This document shows positions 23,401-29,814 of a DNA stretch of 38,775 nt, piece by piece. Under the pieces are notes generated by a model, which was not told where the DNA came from, made no database searches, and saw only the letters and a program-made list of their open reading frames with translations. The position numbers were made by a program, and so were the translations under genes. The DNA is from Patescibacteria group bacterium. GTDB taxonomy: Bacteria; Patescibacteriota; Minisyncoccia; Portnoybacterales; GWB1-42-6. The stretch is taken from positions 1 to 38,775 of the forward strand of contig JAHIST010000087.1 of the NCBI GenBank assembly GCA_018818145.1, in the 5' to 3' direction. Every line of letters starts with the position of its first letter. Position 1 is the stretch's first letter.

Positions 23401-25908
23401 CGGCCGGGCGATCAAATAAAAATTTCTTTAACAATAAAGGATAAAGACGGCAAACCGGTTTCGGCTCAAGTTAATGTCGCGGCAGTGGATGAAGCACTTT
23501 TTCATATTCTGTCTTATAACTGGCGCCAGGATATTCTAATCGGACTTTATCAGCGTATTTATAATATGCCTCTTTCTAATGGTTCTCAATACAATTTACT
23601 CAAAACTGAGGGTGCTGAAAGTGGCGGCTGTTTCGCCGCTGGCACGCAAGTTTTAATGGCGGACAAAAGCTCTAAGCCGATTGAAGAAATAAAAATCGGA
23701 GATAAAATTACCACCTTTACCAGCGAAAAAGATCATAATTTAAAGTCGGCAATCGTTCAGGGAATTTCTGTTCACAAGGTGGAGGGCTATCTGATTATTA
23801 ACGGTCGTCTCAAAGTCACGCCGGAACATAAAATATTTTTGAATGGCGCATGGAATTATGCCGGTGTGGCCAAGGCGGGCGACGAGCTAATTACGAGCAA
23901 AGGACAAAAAGAAAAAATTAATTTCCTTGTGTTTGAAAAAAAACAGACTTTTGTTTATAACATAGTGGTTGATTCGCACCATACCTATTTCGCTGACGGC
24001 CTTTATGTTCATAATGCCGAAAAAGGAGGCGCCAGGACGAATTTTGTTGATTTAGCTTTATTTCAAACGCTAAAAGCTGACGGCGGCCAGGCCCAGATAA
24101 GCTTTAAGGCTCCGGACAATATCACAAGCTGGCGTACAACTGTGCTGGCTTACGATTCGGACGGAATGAAGGCCGGTCAGTCGGAAAAATTAATTAAAGT
24201 TTCTTTGCCATATTTCGTGGATGCTGTCCTTGGCAGTTACTATCTTGAAGGCGATAATCCTTACTTGCGGCTGCGCTCTTTTGGCACCGATTATAATTTT
24301 TCAGAACCGGTTGATTATTCAATAACCTGTGAAGCTTTGTCTTTTAACCAAAGTCAGATAAGCAAGGACAATAGTGTTTATATTCCGCTTGGCAAACTGA
24401 AAGAGGGTGAATATGATTTTACGATTTCGGGAAAACAAAATAAGCTTCAGGACTCGCTGGTAAGAAGTATCAAAGTTCTGAAAACATTTTTTCAACAACC
24501 ACAAACTGCTGTTTATCCGCTTTCAGAAGACCTTTCTAATTTAGAAGGCAACAGCGACGGATTTACAAAGTTAGTTTTTATGGATCAGGGCAAGGGGAAA
24601 TTTTATAAATCTTTGCGCGAGAATTCTTATGGGGACGGAATCAGATCCGACCAGTCAACAGCGGCTTTTTTCTCTCAAAAAATATTAGCCGATTATTTTG
24701 ACCAAAAACCACCAGAGAACAATTTAGATTTGAGCGGCTATCAGGTGCCAGATGGCGGATTGGCTTTGTTTCCTTACGGCGATAGCGACCTTGAGCTTTC
24801 GGCAAAGCTTGCTGATTTGGCGCCTGACTATGTTTTTCAGGATCAGCTGGCAAAATATTTTTATGCTTCTTTGAACGACAAAAAAACCGATATTCACCGT
24901 ATCGCCAAAGCGCTTTACGGCTTAGCGGGATTAAGAGAGCCGGTTCTGAATAAAATTTATAGCGTCAAAGACAGCAGCGACTTGAATTTTGAAGATAAAA
25001 TTTATGTCGCTTTGGCTCTAGCCAGATTGGGAGATAAAGAAAATGCGCGCCAGATTTATGAAGCCCAAATTAGGCCGCAGGTGCGTTTTCAGGGGTCGGA
25101 AGCTTGGCTGGCGGAGGAAACTGACCAGACAAAGCAAGTTAAGCTTACTTCAGCTATTGCTGTTTTGGCCGCGCATCTAGATTCGGGCGACACTGATCCC
25201 CTGTGGAATTATATCTCCAAACACTACCCAATAAGGGATCTAAACATAATTGAACAAATTATTGTAGCTCAAAATGAGCTGCCAAAATTCCAAAAACAAC
25301 AAGCCGAGTTTTCGTACGAAGCCGGAAACAAAAAGGGACAGGTGAAACTTCAGAATGGAAAAACTTTTACACTCAATCTTTCCAAAGAAGAGCTTAATTC
25401 AATCAAATTTTCCGGAATAGAAGGGGACATCAGCGCAGCCAGTTTTTATGAAAAATACACTAATTCAGACGAGCTGACAAAAAATCGGGAACTGAGCTTA
25501 GACCGGCAGTACTTGGTTAACAGCGTTACGACCAATTCATTCCCAGAGGGCAGTATTGTGCTGGTCAGATTAACGCCGAAATTTGCAGCAACGGCTATGG
25601 ACGGTCCTTATCAGATAATTGATTATCTGCCGGTGGGCTTACGGCCGATTACCCAACTTTATAAAGCGGGATTAGGATACGGTTGGGATTTGTGCGATAC
25701 GACTTGGTATCCGACGAAGATTGTCAATAACGCCGTTTACTTTAATATTTCAAAAGATTTCAACGGTAAATGTTCCCAGCGGACCTTAAATTATTACGCC
25801 CGCGTCGTTTCCAAGGGGGATTTTCAGGCAAACCCGGCGATAATTCAATCATTAAAAGACTTGGAAAGCTTAAATGTTTCGGCCAAAGATGATGTAAGCA
25901 TAAAATAG
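20431..25908 (+). CDS. Membrane-anchored alpha-2-macroglobulin-like protein with internal Hint domain
   Basis: This 1825-residue protein has a short cytosolic helical N-terminus (about 1-50), one membrane helix (about 57-78), an Ig-like Big_5-type domain (about 193-290; PRDKATSVPLNSGIEIIFNR) and a long series of macroglobulin (MG) beta domains. VAAVDEALFHIL (about 1016-1027) ends the MG part before the bait position. A 129-residue Hint domain (1067-1195) sits exactly there, followed by RTNFVDLALFQTL, QISFKAPDNITSWRTT (A2M domain) and a helical thioester-like domain. The thioester motif (YGCxEQ) is absent; the corresponding place reads SYGDGIRSDQSTA (about 1399-1411). Bacterial A2Ms trap proteases or act as envelope defence factors. 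The Hint insertion is highly unusual. The next gene continues in the same frame after the TAG stop. Confidence 0.9.
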   Translation: MPNQDLNKFIKEALASGKTLENIKTELTGTGWDEKEISAATKEFINPAGDFFHKNKKLLIFFGIIAVLIAAGILGWYLYPNFQKPAQAKFSLEAVNGDQVGIEPQTTFLLKSSENISESDVKKIVKFDPEIAFSVKKIKSVLGAITETIQAKAVYEIKPQDSLAQRQVYQVKINDSDFAEHEYGWAFQTKAVFQVTQTHPRDKATSVPLNSGIEIIFNRDNPIGPENNFEISPKVDGTFEINRNNTLVFLPKNLTAGTVYTITIKKGLRAQNTDDTLVEDFSFAFETGSGNYGEYSYFSFSENLIDSLPEIKPSLQIYSYNINLENLKANVYRFPGADAFLKSYVDSRNWNWYWTNYYWKAGKNDIPSNTQKVVSFRPEISTVQYNNFFEIPQVLDAGFYLVDVEYSGGRHEQAWLQINPLSRYFSVSPDKSFVWIQDFNKKEPQKDVKISYVGGGEEKNLGVTNQDGLLEFATPDSLKNQDIKDFKPKFFKAQKSGLPEFLIAITDRWGYRSSVSQGNLYWNYISTDRAVYQISDSIKYWGVAKGRQSDIKEKMVNVGLYSYGYYFYGYDSSQDIPVVSQDVLVSQFDTVEGELNFKGLSPGYYVLQVKNGKNIISSVSVEIMTYTKPAYEIKITPSKEAAYAGENIIFRVAANFFDGTPVSKLRLKYSGYWDSSFSGELILNGNGEGEVTYTPQYIETDSFYYPRSLELTFQPVLSEEGEIWGSASVLVFGPNIYLQAFQENQSGDNYKITAKTNRIDIIKGSISENNYQPEYIGEPASNFTLSAELIKTVYVSRETGQYYDPINKVVRKIYDYSSYDQSIEQFSGQTNSSGEWIFTKTVPQEQNASYRMIFSGHDNQGRRVKQTVYFYRPYYNESSDFSISLKGNKADNEEYSIGEKINLETKIERGDKPANPKILYYRFKNSIEEVFVSGNYQIQEEFGTDFVPSEQYMAVMLGPSGFVETNSVMIPFKKSDRKLNIQINPDKESYRPGDQIKISLTIKDKDGKPVSAQVNVAAVDEALFHILSYNWRQDILIGLYQRIYNMPLSNGSQYNLLKTEGAESGGCFAAGTQVLMADKSSKPIEEIKIGDKITTFTSEKDHNLKSAIVQGISVHKVEGYLIINGRLKVTPEHKIFLNGAWNYAGVAKAGDELITSKGQKEKINFLVFEKKQTFVYNIVVDSHHTYFADGLYVHNAEKGGARTNFVDLALFQTLKADGGQAQISFKAPDNITSWRTTVLAYDSDGMKAGQSEKLIKVSLPYFVDAVLGSYYLEGDNPYLRLRSFGTDYNFSEPVDYSITCEALSFNQSQISKDNSVYIPLGKLKEGEYDFTISGKQNKLQDSLVRSIKVLKTFFQQPQTAVYPLSEDLSNLEGNSDGFTKLVFMDQGKGKFYKSLRENSYGDGIRSDQSTAAFFSQKILADYFDQKPPENNLDLSGYQVPDGGLALFPYGDSDLELSAKLADLAPDYVFQDQLAKYFYASLNDKKTDIHRIAKALYGLAGLREPVLNKIYSVKDSSDLNFEDKIYVALALARLGDKENARQIYEAQIRPQVRFQGSEAWLAEETDQTKQVKLTSAIAVLAAHLDSGDTDPLWNYISKHYPIRDLNIIEQIIVAQNELPKFQKQQAEFSYEAGNKKGQVKLQNGKTFTLNLSKEELNSIKFSGIEGDISAASFYEKYTNSDELTKNRELSLDRQYLVNSVTTNSFPEGSIVLVRLTPKFAATAMDGPYQIIDYLPVGLRPITQLYKAGLGYGWDLCDTTWYPTKIVNNAVYFNISKDFNGKCSQRTLNYYARVVSKGDFQANPAIIQSLKDLESLNVSAKDDVSIK
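23629..24015 (+). other. Hint / bacterial intein-like (BIL) domain within the A2M protein
   Basis: The domain begins at Cys1067 (GG-CFAAGTQVLM, block A; then IEEIKIGDKI). It has the block-B TxxH motif (VTPEH, T1130, H1133), a long C-terminal block (VYNIVVDSHHTYFADG) and ends VHN (H1194, N1195). The residue after the Asn is Ala, not Cys/Ser/Thr, so canonical protein splicing is not expected. This fits A-type BIL domains, which can cleave at their ends or transfer the upstream chain. There is no homing endonuclease insertion (129 aa). Codon use and reading frame are continuous with the host protein. Confidence 0.88.
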
Positions 25909-25929
25909 AATTTTAGAATTTCCAATTTT

Positions 25930-26874
25930 TTGATAATTGTCAGAGGAAAAATAAAATGGAAAATTGCTGCGATTTTAATTATTGTTATTGCGGCAATTTC
26001 GTTTATCTTGGTTTTTTTGCGGCTGAATGGCAATTTTAAAATTGGCAAGAAAAATTCAAATTTGCCGGTCAGGCGAGATTCAGAAAATTTTGTTTCTTCG
26101 CAAGATTACATTGTTTTTGATTATGGAAATGCCAAAGATTATGTTGAAAAATATTTTAGAGATAATCCGGCCGGCAAGGTTAATGATTTTCAAATCGGTA
26201 TAACTTCTCATCATTTGCCGTCTGCCGCTTATTTTATAGGAGATTTTTATCAGAACCTCGGAAAGGCAAATGACAAGATTTTTGTGGTGGTCGGGCCGGA
26301 CCATTTTGAAAGTTGCGGCGGTATGCTCTTAACTACACAAAAATCCTTTCTGACTCCTTTTGGAATTTTGGAAAGCGATTCGGAAATTGTTAAAAAGATT
26401 ATTGAGAGCGGAGCAATTTTTAATGACACATGTTTCAGTAGAGAGCATTCTATCGCTGTCCAAGCCCTTTTTATAAAATTTCTTTTTCCCGACGCAAAAA
26501 TTGTTGCTTTGCTTCTTTCGGCGAATATTGACACAAATACACTTCAAAATTTAACAAATAGTCTGAAAGCATTTGGGAAAAAAATAGTCCTGATTGGCAG
26601 CGTTGACTTTTCGCATTATCGCCCCTATGAGATTGCCGCCAGCCTGGATGCAGAAAGCGAAAAAATGATTTTAAATTATGATGTTTCTGCGATTGATCTT
26701 GGCCACGTTGATTCTCCTCCGACAATAAAATTATTAGTTTCTTTGGCAAGAGAATGGAAACTGAAGCCGCGGATTTTAGGCAGGGCAAACTCTTTTAATT
26801 TTACCGGAAAAACTGAAGACACGACGGGCTATATTAATGCGATTTTTTATGCTCCGGTTGGGAGCCGAGATTGA
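25930..26874 (+). CDS. Membrane-anchored MEMO-family protein (AmmeMemoRadiSam B type)
   Basis: The 314-residue protein has an N-terminal membrane helix (about 11-30) and a MEMO1-like domain. Its landmarks are GITSHHLPSAAYFIG, VVVGPDHFESCGG, TPFGILESD, SREHSIAVQALFI, LIGSVDFSHY and DSPPTIKLL; the conserved His/Asp/Cys positions of the family are present. MEMO relatives resemble non-haem iron dioxygenases, but the bacterial role is unclear. The usual partners (AmmeA and radical SAM) are not in this window. The anchor puts the domain outside the membrane, beside an A2M. The start is uncertain: TTG 25930 is the best in-frame candidate. It is in the same frame as the upstream A2M gene with only a TAG between. 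Confidence 0.8.
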   Translation: MIIVRGKIKWKIAAILIIVIAAISFILVFLRLNGNFKIGKKNSNLPVRRDSENFVSSQDYIVFDYGNAKDYVEKYFRDNPAGKVNDFQIGITSHHLPSAAYFIGDFYQNLGKANDKIFVVVGPDHFESCGGMLLTTQKSFLTPFGILESDSEIVKKIIESGAIFNDTCFSREHSIAVQALFIKFLFPDAKIVALLLSANIDTNTLQNLTNSLKAFGKKIVLIGSVDFSHYRPYEIAASLDAESEKMILNYDVSAIDLGHVDSPPTIKLLVSLAREWKLKPRILGRANSFNFTGKTEDTTGYINAIFYAPVGSRD

Positions 26875-26900
26875 AAAAATCTTAAATTTATGGCAAAATT

Positions 26901-26929
26901 AAACCATCTTGAAAGGATGGTTTTTGTTT
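26901..26929 (+). terminator. Hairpin with U-rich tail directly before lepA
   Basis: AAACCATC and GATGGTTT pair around a 7-base loop, followed by TTGTTT and then immediately the lepA ATG. It looks like an intrinsic terminator for the MEMO gene. However, a weak promoter (TTGAAA-17-CAAAAT, 26871-26899) could place the hairpin at the 5' end of the lepA mRNA instead. Confidence 0.5.
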
Positions 26930-28942
26930 ATGGAACAGCAAAAAAACATCAGAAATTTTTGTATCGTGGCGCATATTGACCATGGCAAGTCCACTTTAGC
27001 GGATCGTTTTTTGGAATTGACGCAAACAGTAGAAAAACGAAAAATGCGTGAGCAATTTCTGGACCAGATGGATTTGGAGAGGGAGCGAGGAATAACAATC
27101 AAGCTGCAGCCGGTCAGGATGGAATACGTTTTGAAAAATCCAAATAACAAAATCCAAAGTTTAAATAAATTTCAAAATCCAAATGACCAAAATGTTCCGC
27201 CCGCTTCGCCGCAGCTTCAACGAGGCGAGCAGGGCGGGACTGGATTAGAAATTAGAAATTCGGATTTAGAAATTGCAGATTCAAAATTTATTTTGAATCT
27301 GATTGATACTCCGGGGCATGTAGACTTCTCATATGAAGTATCAAGATCGCTGGCCGCGGTGGAAGGCGCGATTTTGCTGGTGGACGCGACCAAAGGAGTG
27401 CAGGCCCAAACTTTGGCTAATTTATATTTAGCCCAGCAGCAAAATTTAGTTATTATTTCGGCAATCAATAAAATTGACTTGCCGGGCGCCAGAGTTTCGG
27501 AAGTGGAAGATGAAATCAGGAATATTTTGGGCGAAAAAGGCGCGGCTACGGAAATTTTTAAAATTTCCGCCAAAGAAGGCACAGATGTTGAAAAATTATT
27601 GCAGGCGGTAATAACTCAAGTTCCGTTGCCCGAAGGCGATGCGCAAAAACCCTTGCGCGCTTTGGTTTTTGATTCTGCTTACGATTCTTACAAGGGCGTA
27701 ATTGCCTATGTGCGGTTAATAGACGGAGAGATAAAGCGGGAAGACAAAATTATTTTTATGGCTTCAAAAGCCCGTGCTGAAGCGCTTGAGGTAGGAGTTT
27801 TTAAGCCCGATTTGCGTCCGGTTCAAAAATTGTCGGCCGGTGAGATCGGCTATATTGCCACCGGCCTGAAAGACGTGGCGCTTTGTCGCGTAGGCGACAC
27901 TATAACTATATCAAATATCAAAAATCCCCGGCCTCGCCCGGGCTTGGCCGAGGGCGGGCAAAGATCAAATATTTCAGAGGTTAAACCATTATCAGGATAC
28001 CGTGAACCCAGGCCTATGATTTTTGCCAGTTTTTACACGGCTTCCGGGTCGGAGCGGGAAAATCAAGACTTTAATTTATTGCGCGACGCGCTGTCAAAAT
28101 TAAAATTAAGCGACGCTTCGCTGGTTTTTGAACCGGAAGCGTCGGAAGCCTTGGGCCGCGGCTTTAAATGCGGATTTTTGGGCATGCTGCATTTGGAAAT
28201 TGTCAGCGAAAGATTGCGGCGCGAATACGGTTTAAAATTGATTATTACCACGCCAAGCGTGGTTTATCAGCTCAAGGAAAAAAACAATCCCGAACAAAAA
28301 TTAATTTACTCGCCCCAGCATTTGCCCGACGCCAGTTGCACAGAAGAGATTAAGGAGCCCTGGATTAAGTTGGAAATTATCAGTCCCAACGAATATCTGG
28401 GAACAGTGATGAAGTTGCTACAGGGATTGGGTGGAATTTACGCCAACACCCAATATCTGGGCGCGCAGAGAGTCATAATCAGCTATGAAGCGCCGCTGCG
28501 AGAAATTATTGTTGATTTTTACGATAAATTAAAAGGCGCTACTTCCGGTTACGCCTCTATGAGCTATGAATTAATTGAATGGCGGGCGGGAGATTTGGTT
28601 TGTCTGGACATCCTTGTGGCCGGTGAAAAAGTAGAGGCATTTTCGCGGATTGTTCCGCGCGCCAAAGCATTGTCGGAAGGCCGGGCGATCGTGGAAAGAT
28701 TAAAAGATGTTTTGCCGGCCCAGCTTTTCACGGTCGCTTTGCAGGCGGCTGTAGGCGGCAAAATCCTGGCGCGCGAAACGATTAGGGCGCGCCGCAAAGA
28801 CGTGACCGGCTATTTATACGGCGGCGATGTAACGCGAAAGCGTAAATTATTAGAAAAGCAGAAAAAAGGCAAAAAGAAAATGCTGTCGCGCGGCCGCGTC
28901 AACATCCCGCAGGATGTGTTTTTGAAGGTATTAAAGAAGTAA
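26930..28942 (+). CDS. lepA: Elongation factor 4 (LepA) with in-frame repeat insertions
   Basis: LepA/EF4 is a ribosome-binding GTPase acting on translation elongation and assembly. The frame shows G1 AHIDHGKST, G2-region RERGITIKLQ, G3 IDTPGHVDF, G4 NKIDLPGA, then the EF-G-like domains and the LepA C-terminus (GGKILARETIRARRKDVTGY, GGDVTRKRKLLEKQKKGKKK). I chose ATG 26930 (MEQQKNIRNFCIVAHID). Length is 670 aa against the usual 595-605. The excess is a roughly 50-residue insertion between residues 67 and 121, just before the G3 motif, and a smaller one near residues 330-350. Both are built from sequences found in intergenic gaps of this window. All GTPase motifs are intact. Confidence 0.96.
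   Translation: MEQQKNIRNFCIVAHIDHGKSTLADRFLELTQTVEKRKMREQFLDQMDLERERGITIKLQPVRMEYVLKNPNNKIQSLNKFQNPNDQNVPPASPQLQRGEQGGTGLEIRNSDLEIADSKFILNLIDTPGHVDFSYEVSRSLAAVEGAILLVDATKGVQAQTLANLYLAQQQNLVIISAINKIDLPGARVSEVEDEIRNILGEKGAATEIFKISAKEGTDVEKLLQAVITQVPLPEGDAQKPLRALVFDSAYDSYKGVIAYVRLIDGEIKREDKIIFMASKARAEALEVGVFKPDLRPVQKLSAGEIGYIATGLKDVALCRVGDTITISNIKNPRPRPGLAEGGQRSNISEVKPLSGYREPRPMIFASFYTASGSERENQDFNLLRDALSKLKLSDASLVFEPEASEALGRGFKCGFLGMLHLEIVSERLRREYGLKLIITTPSVVYQLKEKNNPEQKLIYSPQHLPDASCTEEIKEPWIKLEIISPNEYLGTVMKLLQGLGGIYANTQYLGAQRVIISYEAPLREIIVDFYDKLKGATSGYASMSYELIEWRAGDLVCLDILVAGEKVEAFSRIVPRAKALSEGRAIVERLKDVLPAQLFTVALQAAVGGKILARETIRARRKDVTGYLYGGDVTRKRKLLEKQKKGKKKMLSRGRVNIPQDVFLKVLKK
27133..27290 (+). 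repeat. Composite intergenic-type repeat inserted in lepA
   Basis: The insert has three parts: AAATCCAAA-type micro-repeats (AAAATCCAAATGACCAAAA, nearly the same as at 1090-1108); a GC-rich palindrome (27197-27238) sharing CCGCCCGCTTCGCC..AGCTTC and CGAGGCGAGCAGG with the ftsE-ftsX gap; and a 30-base TTAGAAATTAGAAATT.. segment (27245-27274) that is identical at 29 of 30 bases to 33678-33707. It remains in frame. Confidence 0.85.
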
Positions 28943-28950
28943 AAGAATAG

Positions 28951-28974
28951 AAAAAACCGCTTCGGGCGGTTTCC
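28951..28974 (-). terminator. Terminator between lepA and the minus-strand small gene
   Basis: AAACCGC and GCGGTTT pair around TTCGG. The six T's lie on the minus strand side (AAAAAA on plus before the hairpin), so it is a better terminator for the small minus-strand gene at 28997-29107 than for lepA. It may serve both. Confidence 0.65.
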
Positions 28975-28996
28975 ATTGAAAAAAGTCAGATTTCTG

Positions 28997-29107
28997 CTAA
29001 AATCTTATTAGCGGTGCGACGGTGAAGGCAAGCATGCTTAAAACCACCAAGCTAATAACGATTATCCAGGCGATTTTTAATTTTTTTCTATATTTGTCGG
29101 AAAACAT
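28997..29107 (-). CDS. 36-residue single-TM small protein
   Basis: Read on the minus strand, the peptide begins MFSDKYRKKLK and continues IAWIIVISLVVLSMLAFTV, ending APLIRF. A basic N-terminus precedes one hydrophobic helix, a positive-inside membrane peptide. Support for it being real comes from its surroundings: a TATAAT on the minus strand 27 bp before the ATG, shared with a divergent gene, and a hairpin with a T-run 22 bp after the stop. I do not recognise a family, and function is unknown. Confidence 0.55.
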   Translation of the reverse strand: MFSDKYRKKLKIAWIIVISLVVLSMLAFTVAPLIRF

Positions 29108-29131
29108 AAAATTTAGTGATTAGTCTTTTTT

Positions 29132-29140
29132 TATATTATA
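29132..29140. promoter_or_regulatory. Overlapping divergent -10 elements
   Basis: The AT palindrome TATATTATA supplies TATTAT on the plus strand (29134-29139, 8 bases before the FtsB-like ATG, near-leaderless) and TATAAT on the minus strand (29135-29140) for the small peptide gene. No strong -35 is visible on either side. Confidence 0.4.
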
Positions 29141-29147
29141 TCATAAA

Positions 29148-29549
29148 ATGCCGCCGATTAAAAGGCTTTTAGGCTCCAAGGTTTTTTTGTTTTTTTTACT
29201 GCTGGCCGTGATTTGGCTGGGCATAGTTTTGGTTAAAACGGCCTACCGGAGATATCAGCTGGACCAGGAAATTTCTTCTTTGAAAAGCGAGATAGAAAAA
29301 TTAGACAAAAAAGATAACGAATTATCGCAATTGATAAAATATTTTAATAACCAGAGCTTTTTAGAAAGAGAGGCGAAAGACAAGCTGAATTTAAAAAAAG
29401 AAGGGGAGAACGTGGTAATGGTGCCCGAAGCGGCCATCAGTCGGGAACTGTCGGAGAGTTCCGCCAGCAGCGCGCCGAAGGCCGAAGTTCAAAAGAAGCC
29501 GGCTGACAATAATTTTATTAAATGGTGGAAATATTTGTTTGGACATTAA
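29148..29549 (+). CDS. FtsB/DivIC-like septum formation protein
   Basis: The 133-residue protein has a short cytosolic tail, one membrane helix (about 10-28; KVFLFFLLLAVIWLGIVLVK) and an extracytoplasmic coiled coil (about 32-66; heptads in LDQEISSLKSEIEKLDKK). The family-like motif NNQSFLEREAKDKLNLKKEG follows. This is the septum formation initiator (DivIC/FtsB) layout; such proteins form a division complex with FtsL and FtsQ. The Ser/Ala-rich C-terminal tail is poorly conserved. ftsE and ftsX are further downstream in the same direction. The exact orthology (FtsB versus DivIC) is not decidable. Confidence 0.82.
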   Translation: MPPIKRLLGSKVFLFFLLLAVIWLGIVLVKTAYRRYQLDQEISSLKSEIEKLDKKDNELSQLIKYFNNQSFLEREAKDKLNLKKEGENVVMVPEAAISRELSESSASSAPKAEVQKKPADNNFIKWWKYLFGH

Positions 29550-29551
29550 AA

Positions 29552-29634
29552 TTTCCCCTCTTTTGTAAAGAGGGGTTAGGGGAGATTTAGATTTTTATAA
29601 AATCCACCCCAACCCTCCTTTAAAAAGGAGGGAG
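29552..29634. repeat. Triple-hairpin repeat, copy 1
   Basis: CCCCTCTTT..AAGAGGGG, then AGGGGAGATTT..AAAATCCACCCC, then CCCTCCTTTAAAAAGGAGGG. The same order occurs in copy 2 at 31101-31180. Both copies lie directly after a protein gene and shortly before a tRNA gene. It could act as a transcript-end or processing structure. Confidence 0.75.
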
Positions 29635-29638
29635 TCGG

Positions 29639-29709
29639 GCGGGATTAGTACAGTGGCAGTACGTCTGCTTCCCAAGCAGAGGACGCCAGTTCGATTCTGG
29701 TATCCCGCT
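29639..29709 (+). tRNA. tRNA-Gly (anticodon CCC)
   Basis: The acceptor arms GCGGGAT and ATCCCGC, T-arm GCCAG TTCGATT CTGGT and anticodon loop TTCCCAA give tRNA-Gly(CCC), reading GGG. CCA is not encoded (the sequence after the acceptor is TCAAAA), so it must be added after transcription. Confidence 0.95.
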
Positions 29710-29734
29710 CAAAAATTGTTTACAATTTTTGAGC
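29707..29734. terminator. Hairpin directly behind tRNA-Gly
   Basis: GCTCAAAAATTGT pairs perfectly with ACAATTTTTGAGC around TT, beginning in the last two bases of the acceptor stem. There is no T-run, so it may be a processing or termination hairpin. A GC-rich palindrome (GAGCGAGGCTCGCC..GGGCGGCCCGCTC) follows to 29762. Confidence 0.45.
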
Positions 29735-29814
29735 GAGGCTCGCCTAGCGGGCGGCCCGCTCCAAGATTAGTTTTTAGTTATTAGTTAAGAATTTAGAAAG
29801 ATTAATAAAAATCT

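Noticed and set aside
23629..24015. True self-splicing intein
   Set aside because: The residue after the terminal Asn is Ala; canonical splicing needs Cys, Ser or Thr there, so a BIL/Hint cleavage or transfer domain fits better.
25906..25932. TAG between the A2M and MEMO genes as a sequencing error splitting one gene
   Set aside because: The A2M ends naturally and the MEMO protein has its own membrane anchor, which would be misplaced inside a fused extracellular protein.
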